The notes under the pieces: model-generated | Databases searched by the model: none | Seen by the model: only the letters and a program-made list of their open reading frames with translations | Told to the model about the DNA's origin: nothing | Shown here: positions 35,898 through 44,991 of the stretch, in pieces | Layout of the letters: the number at the start of each line of letters is the position of its first letter | Position numbering within the stretch: the first letter of the stretch is position 1 | Origin: Neolewinella maritima | GTDB taxonomy: Bacteria; Bacteroidota; Bacteroidia; Chitinophagales; Saprospiraceae | Assembly: GCF_923081025.1 (NCBI RefSeq) | Contig: NZ_CAKLPZ010000001.1 | Coordinates: 1,426,001 to 1,490,000, forward strand | Direction: 5' to 3' | Length of the DNA stretch: 64,000 nucleotides | Position numbers and translations under genes: made by a program

Positions 35898-37403
35898 TTA
35901 GGTTTTGCGCCGATGTAGGTGGCCGAATGCTTTGCCCAGGTAGCGTACCACGTCTTCCGCGAGCAGACTTTCCTGCTCGAGTGCCACGGCTGCCAGGTCA
36001 CCAGCCAGCCCGTGCAGGTATACACCAAGTTGCGCCGCCTGCTCACTGGAATATCCCTGCGCCAGCAGGCCGGTAAGTATTCCGGTAAGCGCATCGCCGG
36101 TGCCGCCGGTACCCATCCCGGGATTGCCGGTAGTGTTGAAGTACAGGCGTCCGTCCGGCGTAGCGATACTAGTATGATTCGTCTTGCAGAGTACAATTAC
36201 ACCGAGGGTCATGGCCCGGTCGCGCTGTAACTCCCAGCGCGCGAAGTCATCTGCGGTAGGACCAAACAGGCGCTCGAACTCCTTCGGGTGGGGGGTCAGG
36301 ATGCTTCCCCGCGGAAGGCGATCGATCCATCCGCGCTCGGCGATCAGGTTGAGGGCATCGGCATCCACTACCATTGGCCGGGCGTACTCCTTCAGCAAGC
36401 GGTCCAGCCCCTTAGCCGTAGCCTCGTCCGTACCGAGCCCGGGTCCGATACCTACTACATCATAGCGGGAGGGAGCGTCCACTGAAGTGAAGTGGTACTT
36501 GTGCACGTCCACACTACACATAGCCTCCGGAAAGCTGATCTGCATGATCTCGTATCCGGCTCTCGGGACGTGGGTAGTCACCAGCCCCGCACCGGCCCGT
36601 AGTACGGATCGCGCACTGATGACGGCGGCCCCCATCTTGCCGTACGCACCAGCCACAAGTAGCGCGTGGCCGAAGGTCCCTTTGTGGTCACTACCTTCCC
36701 GTTTGCGCAGGTAAGCCGCTACCATATCGGCGGTAAGCATGTGGTGATTTACTTCCGCTGCATCTACATAAGGCGCTGACAGTGAAAAGGGAATCAGTTC
36801 CCACTTGCCCAGGTAGCTTGCGTTAGCCGCCGCGAACAGCGCCGCCTTGGGGTATCCCAGACTTAGCGTACGCTCGGCCCGGATGATCGATCCAGCAGCC
36901 GGCCGGTCGGCATATAAGCCACTCGGTAGATCGATCGCGACGCGGGTGACATCCTGGGCGTTCAGGTGGTCAATCAGCGCGGCGAGCGGTCCGCTGATCA
37001 GTCGGCTGAGGCCCGTGCCAAACAGCGCGTCAATCAGTACGCAGCCTCGTTCGATGGTAGGAAGCGGTTCACCGGCTGCCCACGGTATGAGGGGTACACC
37101 CACTTCCCGGGCCCGTTGTCGATTCGCTTCATTATCCGCGGACGCAGGTGCAACGTCTACCAGCACCACCCGCACGGTATATGCCGCGACGTGCAACAGC
37201 CGGGCGATGGCCAATCCGTCACCTCCGTTGTTTCCGCTACCGACAACAACAGTAAATGGCCGTGAGGTAGCTGGAAAGTGCCTGCACAAAGCGTCGAAGC
37301 AGGCGGTTGCGGCCCGTTCCATCAACTGCTTGCTGCTGATGCCTTGCTCCTGCAGCGTAGCGGCGTCTAGCTCCCGGTGTTGCTCAGCCGCAAGGACCTT
37401 CAT
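35898..37403 (-). CDS. nnr: Bifunctional NAD(P)H-hydrate epimerase / ADP-dependent dehydratase
   Basis: This 501-residue repair enzyme restores NAD(P)H from its damaged hydrate. The N-terminal half is the YjeF-type epimerase (about 1-210; VVVGSGNNGGDGLAIAR at 52-68, IDALFGTGLSR). The C-terminal half is the ribokinase-like ADP-dependent dehydratase (about 225-501; LTPHPKEFERL, GNPGMGTGGTGDALTGIL). Both halves look intact. It starts one base after the mlaD stop, so mlaD, nnr and perhaps lon are one operon. Confidence 0.95.
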   Translation of the reverse strand: MKVLAAEQHRELDAATLQEQGISSKQLMERAATACFDALCRHFPATSRPFTVVVGSGNNGGDGLAIARLLHVAAYTVRVVLVDVAPASADNEANRQRAREVGVPLIPWAAGEPLPTIERGCVLIDALFGTGLSRLISGPLAALIDHLNAQDVTRVAIDLPSGLYADRPAAGSIIRAERTLSLGYPKAALFAAANASYLGKWELIPFSLSAPYVDAAEVNHHMLTADMVAAYLRKREGSDHKGTFGHALLVAGAYGKMGAAVISARSVLRAGAGLVTTHVPRAGYEIMQISFPEAMCSVDVHKYHFTSVDAPSRYDVVGIGPGLGTDEATAKGLDRLLKEYARPMVVDADALNLIAERGWIDRLPRGSILTPHPKEFERLFGPTADDFARWELQRDRAMTLGVIVLCKTNHTSIATPDGRLYFNTTGNPGMGTGGTGDALTGILTGLLAQGYSSEQAAQLGVYLHGLAGDLAAVALEQESLLAEDVVRYLGKAFGHLHRRKT

Positions 37404-37404
37404 G

Positions 37405-38448
37405 CTAATTGCTTTCCTCCTGCAGCTCGGCGTCCTTACGGTCGAACTTCATGACCCGCTTACGGCTTTTGAAGGGTACGTAGCGGTAGGGGCGGTCCTG
37501 CAGGTCGGTCAGCAGGGTATCGGCAGCCAGGCTGGCCCGGTTGAGCCGGTTGTAGATCTCGTCGTCGGTGAGCAGTTTGCCCAGCGTACCGTTCCCGTTT
37601 TGCACATCATTGAATACGTCAGTGATGCCGTTCAGCGCGCGGTCGGCATTGTCGAGCGTACCACGCAGCTGCACGATGCTGGTATTGACCTCGTCGACGG
37701 TCTGGTCCAGCTGAAGGCGGCTCAGGTTGGTGGTCAGGGTATCGGTGTTCGATAAGATGTGCGCGATGCTCTCCCCCTGAGCATCTAGCGTATTGGTCAG
37801 ACTGGCTAAATTACGCGTCGTGGTAGATATGCTTCGGCTGTTGGCATCCAGCAGGGTTTCGAACCGTTGGGAGGCGGCGCGGAGGTTCTCCATGGTAGCG
37901 GCCAGATCGCGGGAGGAGCGGGCAATGGGGTTATCGCTTTCCGGACTGAAGAGCGTCCACTGCAGGCTATCTACCGCCTCCCCTAACTGTGCCTTGATGC
38001 CGTCGGCCGGGTCTGCATCCGGGTCCGTACCAAGGAAGGAGGATAGGATGCCCTTGGAAGAGCCCTCCAGGTAGCTACCGTCTTCGGCGCAGTCTCCGTC
38101 CCCAAAGCAGGGCTTGGTGTACTCTAGCTGGACGGCCTTCTCACCCAGCAGACTGACGGTACTGATGTACGCCTTGGCGCCGGTGGGTACGTTGACGTTT
38201 TTGCGGATCTCCAGGGTGACCCGGACGAGCTTCTTGACCTGATCCAGCTGGATTTCGTTGACGGTACCTACGTTCACGCCCGATATCTGTACGGGTGTGC
38301 CGACGGTAAGTCCGGCTACATCCGCGTAGTCTACGTAGTACGTTTGGGAGGAGGAGAAAAGGTTGCTTCCCTGAATAAACTTGAACCCCCAAAAGGCGAG
38401 TAGTATGGCTACTACAGCCAGGATTCCAATCTTTACTTCGTTACGCAT
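37405..38448 (-). CDS. mlaD: MlaD-family (MCE domain) protein
   Basis: This 347-residue protein has one N-terminal membrane anchor (about 8-26) and an MCE domain (about 38-115; DYADVAGLTVGTPVQISGVNVG). A long helical, Asn- and Thr-rich region follows (about 140-310). MCE proteins form rings that shuttle phospholipids between the inner and outer membranes. In Bacteroidota this long-tailed form is usual. The MlaE permease and MlaF ATPase genes that normally complete the system are not here. Confidence 0.9.
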   Translation of the reverse strand: MRNEVKIGILAVVAILLAFWGFKFIQGSNLFSSSQTYYVDYADVAGLTVGTPVQISGVNVGTVNEIQLDQVKKLVRVTLEIRKNVNVPTGAKAYISTVSLLGEKAVQLEYTKPCFGDGDCAEDGSYLEGSSKGILSSFLGTDPDADPADGIKAQLGEAVDSLQWTLFSPESDNPIARSSRDLAATMENLRAASQRFETLLDANSRSISTTTRNLASLTNTLDAQGESIAHILSNTDTLTTNLSRLQLDQTVDEVNTSIVQLRGTLDNADRALNGITDVFNDVQNGNGTLGKLLTDDEIYNRLNRASLAADTLLTDLQDRPYRYVPFKSRKRVMKFDRKDAELQEESN

Positions 38449-38567
38449 AGGGGGGATACTAGGGAAGCGTTGGGGGACGCCGCGGGTTGATTATCTACGG
38501 CACTGTAACGCTATGGTCTTTACATAGGTTTGCACGGGGGCAGGCGGGCGGCAGTCGGGGGAGCCGG

Positions 38568-39854
38568 CTAACCGTTTATCTCGTATTCTTTGATCTTGCG
38601 GTAGAGCGTCCGTTCACTGATTCCCAACTCGGCGGCCGCTTCCTTGCGTCTGCCATTGTGCTTCTTTAACGCCTTGCGGATAAGCTCACGCTCGGCATTG
38701 GCCAGGCTGAGGTCTTCCTCCACGATCTCGCTGCGGTCGTAGGCGCGCTGCATACTGGAGTCGACAATGATGGGGTCTTCCACGGTGGGCGGGCGGCGGC
38801 TGACCGGCTCCACGTAACCGGCATCGCCGCCGGCGCGGCGGTCGATCTCTTCCGCCGCGGCGGGGTAGGTCGCCGGCAGTTGCAGCGAGCGCACCTTCTG
38901 CATATCCGGCACCCGCAGATCGTTGTTGCGGATCAATTCGAAGATCAGCCCCTTGAGGTCGTTGAGGTCAGACTTCATGTCGAAGAGTACCTTATACAGG
39001 ATCTCCCGCTCCTGCATCCCGTCGCCCCCGCCCCCGTTCTGCCGGGTAATGGCGGGCAGGTTACGGTCCCGCAATTTGGGCATCATAGTGAGCAGGTCCA
39101 CACTGGTCAGTTCCCGCTTTTCGGCCAGGATACTTAGTTGCTCGGCTACGTTCTTTAGTTCGCGGATGTTGCCGGGCCACTGGTAGTTCTCGAGCAACCA
39201 CCGTGCCTCATCGTCGATCTGGATGGGCTCGAATCCCTGCTGCTCGGCGAAATTGTTGGCGAAATAGCGAAACAGCAGGTACACGTCCTGGGGGCGCTCC
39301 CGCAGGCTCGGCAGTTCGATGTTGACGGTGGCCAGCCGGTAAAACAGGTCCTCGCGAAATTTACCCGCCTCGATGCGCTCGCTCAGCTTCCGATTGGTGG
39401 CCGCTACGATACGCACGTCCGTACGCTGGGTCGTACTGGACCCTACGCGTATGAACTCGCCACTTTCCAGTACCCGCAGCAGGTAAGTTTGGGTATCCAG
39501 AGGCATCTCGCCGATCTCGTCCAGGAAGATGGTCCCTCCGTCGTACGTCTCGAAGTAGCCCTTGCGGTCACCGGTAGCATTGGTGAAGGCCCCCTTGACG
39601 TGACCGAACAGCTCGCTGTTGATCGTGCCCTCGGGGATCGCACCGCAGTTGATGGCGATAAATTTCTCGTGCTTGCGCGGCGAGTTATCGTGGATGATGC
39701 GGCTGAATACCTCCTTGCCCACACCACTCTCTCCGGTGATCAGGATGCTCAACTCCGTGGGGGCTACCCGCAGGGCGGTATTGAGCGCATTTTCCAGGGC
39801 GGGCGAACGCCCCACGATGCCGTAGCGTCGCTTTACACTTGCTATCGCTGCCAT
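38568..39854 (-). CDS. Sigma-54-type AAA+ enhancer-binding regulator with altered GAFTGA loop
   Basis: This 428-residue regulator has a central AAA+ domain beginning near residue 10 with no N-terminal receiver or sensor domain, then a linker and a C-terminal Fis-type helix-turn-helix (KKHNGRRKEAAAELGISERTL). Walker A is GESGVGKE at 41-48 and Walker B is FLDEIG at 110-115. The loop that contacts sigma-54 reads GAFTNA at 88-93 instead of GAFTGA. In Bacteroidota a protein of this kind is often encoded next to miaB, as here (3 bases apart), whose targets are not known to me. The LptE gene that I remember following it in related genomes is absent. Confidence 0.88.
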   Translation of the reverse strand: MAAIASVKRRYGIVGRSPALENALNTALRVAPTELSILITGESGVGKEVFSRIIHDNSPRKHEKFIAINCGAIPEGTINSELFGHVKGAFTNATGDRKGYFETYDGGTIFLDEIGEMPLDTQTYLLRVLESGEFIRVGSSTTQRTDVRIVAATNRKLSERIEAGKFREDLFYRLATVNIELPSLRERPQDVYLLFRYFANNFAEQQGFEPIQIDDEARWLLENYQWPGNIRELKNVAEQLSILAEKRELTSVDLLTMMPKLRDRNLPAITRQNGGGGDGMQEREILYKVLFDMKSDLNDLKGLIFELIRNNDLRVPDMQKVRSLQLPATYPAAAEEIDRRAGGDAGYVEPVSRRPPTVEDPIIVDSSMQRAYDRSEIVEEDLSLANAERELIRKALKKHNGRRKEAAAELGISERTLYRKIKEYEING

Positions 39855-39857
39855 GAC

Positions 39858-41294
39858 TTAGGACTGTACATGGTGACCGAGTAGGGTAGCGGAGCTGGCA
39901 GCCGTCACGCGGACGTGTACGTAGTCACCCGGACGGTGCGTGCCATCCTTTGCGAAGATCACCATTTTGTTCTGGCTGTTTCGCCCCTTCCAGTCTTCGT
40001 CCGACCGTTTGGATTCCCCCTCGATGAGCACCCGGAACGTTTTGCCGATGTCCTGTTGATTCAGTTCGTGACTGATTCCGGTCTGCAGATTGATGATCTC
40101 CTGCAGGCGTCGCTTTTTCACCGCCAGGGGCACATCGTCCTCGAACTTGCGGGCCGCCGGCGTGCCGGGGCGCTCGGAGTAGTAGAACATGTACGACATA
40201 CTGTAGCGGGCGTAGTCGATCATAGTCAGTGTATCGCGGTGCTCCTCCTCCGTTTCCGTGCAGAAGCCCGTGATGACGTCCGAGCTGATGGCACAGTCCG
40301 GCATGATCTCGTAGATGCGATTGATCTTCTGCTGGTACCAAGCCCGGTCGTAGGTGCGGTTCATCAGGTCCAGGATGCGGCTGTTGCCCGATTGTACGGG
40401 CAGGTGGATGTACTTGCACACATTCTGGTGATCCCGCATCGCGTACAGTACATCGTCGGTAATATCTTTAGGGTGGCTGGTGCTGAAGCGCACGCGCAGG
40501 TCGGGGTCCACCGCCGCGGTCAGCGTCAGTAGCTCCGCGAAGGTGACCACCTGTCCCGTCTCGGGATGCGCCCACTTATAGCTGTCTACGTTCTGGCCCA
40601 GCAGCGTCACCTCGCGGAATCCCCGATCGAACAGATCCGTGGCCTCGGCTACGATACTGAACGCGCTGCGGCTTCGCTCACGGCCCCGGGTGTAGGGGAC
40701 TACGCAGAAGGAACACATGTTATCGCAGCCCCGCATGATGGAAATGAAGGCCGTCACTCCGTTGCTCTGCAGGCGGAGGGGGTTAATATCGGCGTACGTC
40801 TCCTCGCGGCTCAGGAACACGTTCACCCCCCGATCACCTTCCTCGGCTCCGGCTACCAGTTTGGGTAGGTCGCGGTAGGCATCGGGCCCGACCACCAGAT
40901 CGACCAGCTTTTCTTCCTCCAGAAACTTCGCCTTCAGGCGCTCGGCCATACAGCCCAGTACGCCCACCATCGTGCCCGGCCGGCGGCGCTTCACTTTGTC
41001 GAATACCCGCAGGCGTTTACGTACGGTATCCTCCGCCTTCTCGCGGATCGAGCAAGTGTTAATCAGGATTAGATCGGCGGCCTCCAGATCGCGCGTCGGA
41101 CCGTACCCTGCTTCCCCCAGAATAGACGCCACGATCTCCGAATCGCTGAAGTTCATCTGACAGCCATAGCTCTCTATATAGAACCGCTTACTGGCGTCGG
41201 ACTGGGTGTCAAATGCTTCATACACCTTTCCCTGTGCAGATTCGTCAACTACCTTGGGGGCGAGTCGCTCGATCGTCGGATTATCATTATACAT
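39858..41294 (-). CDS. miaB: tRNA-2-methylthio-N6-dimethylallyladenosine synthase
   Basis: This 478-residue radical-SAM methylthiotransferase adds the 2-methylthio group to i6A37 of tRNAs reading UNN codons. The auxiliary iron-sulfur cluster ligands are Cys45, Cys81 and Cys115. The radical-SAM cluster is Cys190, Cys194 and Cys197 in [15 protein letters not shown] domain ends the protein. ATG 41294 is chosen because a perfect -7 box (TACCTTTG) lies 21 bases upstream of it. An in-frame ATG at 41453 would add 53 residues without homology and would lie ahead of that promoter. MiaA, which acts one step earlier, is encoded at 60381. Confidence 0.95.
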   Translation of the reverse strand: MYNDNPTIERLAPKVVDESAQGKVYEAFDTQSDASKRFYIESYGCQMNFSDSEIVASILGEAGYGPTRDLEAADLILINTCSIREKAEDTVRKRLRVFDKVKRRRPGTMVGVLGCMAERLKAKFLEEEKLVDLVVGPDAYRDLPKLVAGAEEGDRGVNVFLSREETYADINPLRLQSNGVTAFISIMRGCDNMCSFCVVPYTRGRERSRSAFSIVAEATDLFDRGFREVTLLGQNVDSYKWAHPETGQVVTFAELLTLTAAVDPDLRVRFSTSHPKDITDDVLYAMRDHQNVCKYIHLPVQSGNSRILDLMNRTYDRAWYQQKINRIYEIMPDCAISSDVITGFCTETEEEHRDTLTMIDYARYSMSYMFYYSERPGTPAARKFEDDVPLAVKKRRLQEIINLQTGISHELNQQDIGKTFRVLIEGESKRSDEDWKGRNSQNKMVIFAKDGTHRPGDYVHVRVTAASSATLLGHHVQS

Positions 41295-41315
41295 AGTATT
41301 GGCGCCTTTGGCCCG

Positions 41316-41323
41316 CAAAGGTA
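41316..41323 (-). promoter_or_regulatory. Candidate -7 box TACCTTTG for miaB
   Basis: On the minus strand a perfect TAnnTTTG element lies 21 bases before the miaB ATG. The -33 element is not clear. It supports the shorter MiaB start. Confidence 0.45.
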
Positions 41324-41378
41324 GGGTGAGGCGCTGACAGATTGGCAGTTTCAACCACTTTTGTTTTACATCCAAATT

Positions 41379-41397
41379 GGGCGCGTACGCGGGTGCG
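41379..41397 (-). repeat. Intergenic 19-bp motif, copy 2
   Basis: On the minus strand this reads CGCACCCGCGTACGCGCCC, identical over 19 bases to copy 3 (54000-54018). It lies in the divergent miaB/ompA intergenic region, 67 bases upstream of the lipoprotein start at 41465, almost the same distance as copy 1 to the SPFH gene. Confidence 0.6.
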
Positions 41398-41464
41398 ACG
41401 GGCAGCCGACGCACCCAGGCCAACAATGCTACTTCCCAGTCGTTTTCGTGCAAAGTCTACTCTT

Positions 41465-43444
41465 ATGCTGCGTGCCTGCCTAGCCGTCTTCGTCCTTCTG
41501 TTACTCGCGGGCTGTACCTATACCGCCAAGATCACCGACGGGGCTACTGCCGTAGACCGCAAGCAGTATGAGGTGGCTATTCCCATGTTGGAGCGGGAGT
41601 ACAAGCGCGCCAAGTCGCGCGGTCAGCAGGGCGAGATCGCCAATAACCTGGCCATCAGCCTGCGGGAGACCGGCCGGGATGAGCAGGCCGTAGAGTGGTT
41701 CCAGACCGCTTACGATAACGGCGTCGGACCGGATGCCCTGCGCGAGAAAGCTGCCGCACTGAAGCGGCTGGAGCGCTACGAAGACGCTATCCAAACGTAT
41801 ACCGATCTAGGCTTCGAAATCGGAAGCCGCTATGAGTTTCGCAAGGACATTGCCGGCGCCGAACTCGCCATGAAGCTCAAGGAGCGGCAGGCCCAACAGG
41901 ACCGTCAGGAATACGAAGTGAACCCCGTGGCCTTCAATAGCCCGCAGGCCGACTACGCCGCCGTACCCTTTAACGACGCCCTAGTATTCACCAGCGACCG
42001 CGGCGCGGCTACCGGCGACCAGACGTACAACTGGACCGGACGCAGCTTCAGTGACCTGTTCTCGGTAGACCCTACGGCTAGCGACGTCACCGGATTTACC
42101 GCCACGCTGAATACGGAGGACAACGAAGGCACCCCCTCCTTCAGCGCCGATGGTAACACCATGATCTTCACCCGCTGCAGTCCGCCCGCCAAACGCACGG
42201 ATGCCTACTGTGGGCTATACGTGAGCGAGCGCGTGGGCGATGGCTGGGGACAAGCGGAAAAGCTTCCCTTCGTCACGGCCGACGCCAACTACATGCACCC
42301 CGCCCTCAGCCCCGATGGAAGTACGCTCATTTTCTCCGCGAATCTCGTGGAAGGGTGGGGCGGTTACGACCTGTACCGGGTCACTAAGGGAGCCGACGGT
42401 GCCTGGGGCACCCCGGACCTCATGAACCGCGCCATCAATACCGCCGGTAACGAACAGTTCCCCACCCTGGACGGCGATACCCTATACTTCTCCAGCGACG
42501 GGCTGGAAGGGCTCGGAGGACTGGATATCTTCCGCACCTGGCCGCTCGAGGATGGACGGTATAACGCTCCCAAGAACCTGCGGCTGCCCATCAACAGTGG
42601 AGCTGACGATTTTGCTTACACCATCGTGCGGCGCGACGGTACGGGCATAGGGTCAACTACCACGGGCTACTTCAGCAGCTCCCGGCCCGGCGGTGCGGGT
42701 AGTGACGATATCTACGCGTACACCAAAACGCAGCTGCCCCCACCACCTCCCGATACGACGCCCATTGCCTACCGCAACGTACTGGATGTCACGGTGGTAG
42801 AGAAGATTCGCGAAGATCCCACTAATCCTTCCAGCCGGGTGCTCGGCGTGCGACCCGTACCCAACGCTACGGTCATCGCACAAGTGGGCGATCAGAGCCG
42901 GACGGTGACCACCGACGAGGAGGGTCAACTCAGCCTGGTGCTGGTCGATGATCAGCGCTACGAGTTCCGCGCCGAACGCCCCGACTACCTGGCTGCCGAA
43001 GGCCGGTTCAGTAGTCGCAATCTGCCGCGGGACCCCGACGCCCCCGAACAGCGCTACGAACTCGAGCTTGAGATCGAAAAGATCTTCCGCAACGAAGAGA
43101 TCGTTCTGGAGAACATCTACTACGACTACGACGAGAGCTTCATCCGGGAAGACGCACAGCCTACGCTCAACGAACTGTCCGAGCTGCTAAGCCGGAACCC
43201 CGATATCACTATCGAACTGGGAAGTCACACGGACTGCCGCGGCCGGGACGCCTACAACGAAACCCTTTCTCAGGCCCGCGCACAAGCTGCCGTCGACTAC
43301 CTGGTGCAGGCGGGTATCGAAGCTGGCCGCCTATCCGCCCGCGGATACGGGGAAAGCCAGCCGGTCGCCGAATGCATCTGCGAACGCTGTACCGAGGAGG
43401 AGCATCAGCGCAACCGGCGGACTACGTTTCGGATTTTGGAGTAG
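41465..43444 (+). CDS. PorE-like OmpA-family lipoprotein (TPR, PD40, CRD, OmpA)
   Basis: This 659-residue outer-membrane lipoprotein has a signal peptide with lipobox LLAGC (Cys17), TPR-like helices (about 30-135), a PD40/TolB-like beta-propeller (about 150-425; FTSDRG, PSFSADGNTMIF, PALSPDGSTLIFSA, YFSSDG, GYFSSSRPGG), a carboxypeptidase-regulatory-like domain (about 440-540) and a C-terminal OmpA peptidoglycan-binding domain (ELGSHTDCRGRDAYN, SQARAQAAVDYL). This domain order is that of PorE, a T9SS component that binds peptidoglycan, but Bacteroidota have many paralogues, so the T9SS role is only a possibility. The ATG at 41465 fits the signal peptide. It overlaps the convergent HEPN gene by 23 bases. 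Confidence 0.88.
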   Translation: MLRACLAVFVLLLLAGCTYTAKITDGATAVDRKQYEVAIPMLEREYKRAKSRGQQGEIANNLAISLRETGRDEQAVEWFQTAYDNGVGPDALREKAAALKRLERYEDAIQTYTDLGFEIGSRYEFRKDIAGAELAMKLKERQAQQDRQEYEVNPVAFNSPQADYAAVPFNDALVFTSDRGAATGDQTYNWTGRSFSDLFSVDPTASDVTGFTATLNTEDNEGTPSFSADGNTMIFTRCSPPAKRTDAYCGLYVSERVGDGWGQAEKLPFVTADANYMHPALSPDGSTLIFSANLVEGWGGYDLYRVTKGADGAWGTPDLMNRAINTAGNEQFPTLDGDTLYFSSDGLEGLGGLDIFRTWPLEDGRYNAPKNLRLPINSGADDFAYTIVRRDGTGIGSTTTGYFSSSRPGGAGSDDIYAYTKTQLPPPPPDTTPIAYRNVLDVTVVEKIREDPTNPSSRVLGVRPVPNATVIAQVGDQSRTVTTDEEGQLSLVLVDDQRYEFRAERPDYLAAEGRFSSRNLPRDPDAPEQRYELELEIEKIFRNEEIVLENIYYDYDESFIREDAQPTLNELSELLSRNPDITIELGSHTDCRGRDAYNETLSQARAQAAVDYLVQAGIEAGRLSARGYGESQPVAECICERCTEEEHQRNRRTTFRILE

Positions 43445-44828
43445 TGGACGGTAGGCGCACGGCCTTGATCATGTAGCCTTCCGAGCTCTCGTAATCGTAC
43501 AGTTCGATATGCGTCTGCTCGATCAGGATATTGACCAGCGAGTAGGTCGTACCGATCGCATAGCCCTTGTTGGCCAGGTACTGGGTGACGAACCACTTCA
43601 GGCCCACGTAGGTCGTGAAGTTGAGGTGCAGTGCGTCGTGTAGTTCCTCGACGATCTCTTCGGCCGTGATGACGCGGTAGCCCGGGGGGGCGGTATCGCG
43701 GTAGCTATTGGTTTTATGCTCCAGTTTGATCTTACCGATCACCTTCGGTCCGGTCAGCTTGACACGATGGTCACTGTCGGCTTCGTCGTCGGTGGGGTTC
43801 AGCAGATTAGCCGATTCGTTGGTGGCCTGTTGGGTGCGCTGCCCGTTCAGATCGAGTACCTGGTTGACGGCAGCCTCCACCTGCTCCTCGCGTACCACTT
43901 CTGCGGCGGCCTGGTGGATGGCCTGCTTCTCCTTCAGCGATAGTACGATCTCGTCGATGTGGCTTTCCGCTTCCTTGATGATGCTGGTCAGCTCGGCCGA
44001 CAGTTCGATACCCTTGCGCAGTTCGGAGTGGAAGAAGGTCGCCTGGTGAGCGACCTTGTTGCGGATCTTGGACATCTCCTTCCAGAGCCGCTCGAAGTTC
44101 TTGTCGCGAAAAAAGGTCTTGAAGTACTTCGTGTAGTTGCCCTCCAGGTTGCTCTTGAGCTCCCGTAGCTCCTCGACGGTATCGATGTGGGAGAGTCGTT
44201 CCAGCACCTTTTCCGGTTCGTTGAAGCCGGTAGATTGCTTGTATATCAGTAGGCCAAGGTCATCGAAATCAGCGAATTCGATGTCTGAGTTGATAAAGTA
44301 GCTGAACTGATTAGAGCGGTTGCGCTGTCGGGCCTTGACCTTGTCGATCATCTTGGGGGTGGCCGTCACTTCCCACCACGACATCCCCACCCGCTGGAAG
44401 AAAAACTTGATCAGGTACCGCCGCAACAGATTTTCCACCGCATTGATCTTGGGGTAGAGTTGGTTGGCGATCTCGGAGCTGATATCGTCCTGCAGCACGC
44501 GCAGGTGCTTGAAGCGCAGTTTGTCACTCAGGTGGCGCAGCAGCCGCTGCCGGAAGGGTTCGAGGGGCTCGAACATGGGGCTTTCTACCCGGAGTACGAA
44601 GGCTGCTTCAACAAGGTCGGTAAGAATTTTACTGGTGTCTACATTGATGACGGTGACGGCAAGCCCGTCTCCCTTGATGTAATCGTTGCCATTCTTATCG
44701 GAGGTGATGATGGGGGAGCGGCCGTTCCAGACATCATTGGAGTAACTGATGGCGTGTATAAATCCGCGTTGGTCATTGATATCTTCGGGGTCGATACAGA
44801 GTAGCTCGAAGACAAAATTGGAGGGCAT
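43422..44828 (-). CDS. HEPN-domain protein of unknown function
   Basis: This 468-residue soluble protein has a helical region of about 125-285 with a HEPN-type pattern: NAVENLLRRYLIKFFF, then a WW pair, then the RNxxxH motif SKIRNKVAH (Arg256, Asn257, His261). HEPN domains with this motif are often metal-independent RNases in toxin-antitoxin, abortive-infection and RNA-processing systems; some Swt1- or Apea-type members are not. A helical linker and a C-terminal domain of about 75 residues (VITAEEIVEELHDALHL to the end) that could be a winged helix follow. No small partner gene is beside it. ATG 44828 starts MPSNFVFEL; the in-frame extension to 44936 looks untranslated. Confidence 0.75.
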   Translation of the reverse strand: MPSNFVFELLCIDPEDINDQRGFIHAISYSNDVWNGRSPIITSDKNGNDYIKGDGLAVTVINVDTSKILTDLVEAAFVLRVESPMFEPLEPFRQRLLRHLSDKLRFKHLRVLQDDISSEIANQLYPKINAVENLLRRYLIKFFFQRVGMSWWEVTATPKMIDKVKARQRNRSNQFSYFINSDIEFADFDDLGLLIYKQSTGFNEPEKVLERLSHIDTVEELRELKSNLEGNYTKYFKTFFRDKNFERLWKEMSKIRNKVAHQATFFHSELRKGIELSAELTSIIKEAESHIDEIVLSLKEKQAIHQAAAEVVREEQVEAAVNQVLDLNGQRTQQATNESANLLNPTDDEADSDHRVKLTGPKVIGKIKLEHKTNSYRDTAPPGYRVITAEEIVEELHDALHLNFTTYVGLKWFVTQYLANKGYAIGTTYSLVNILIEQTHIELYDYESSEGYMIKAVRLPSTTPKSET

Positions 44829-44919
44829 ATCATAGATAGTTGATGAGGGGGGAGAAGAAATAAGTGTACCGGGAAATATACCAAATTTGACTGACCCGGG
44901 CCCGCGCGGCCCTTTATCG

Positions 44920-44927
44920 TACCTTTG
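44920..44927 (+). promoter_or_regulatory. Candidate -7 box TACCTTTG for lptD
   Basis: A perfect TAnnTTTG element lies 64 bases before the lptD reading frame begins. A GC-rich inverted repeat, GGGCC-N5-GGCCC, lies upstream of it at 44898-44912. No TTTG is found at the normal spacing. Confidence 0.45.
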
Positions 44928-44991
44928 CCGGCTCACCTTAAGAAAGCGTTAAAGGCATAAAATTCGGGGCGCGACTTTAACGTGCAGACCG

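Noticed and set aside
38525-38532. Perfect TAGGTTTG element on the plus strand
   Set aside because: It has no -33 element and points antisense into the regulator gene. One such 8-mer is expected by chance every few kb.
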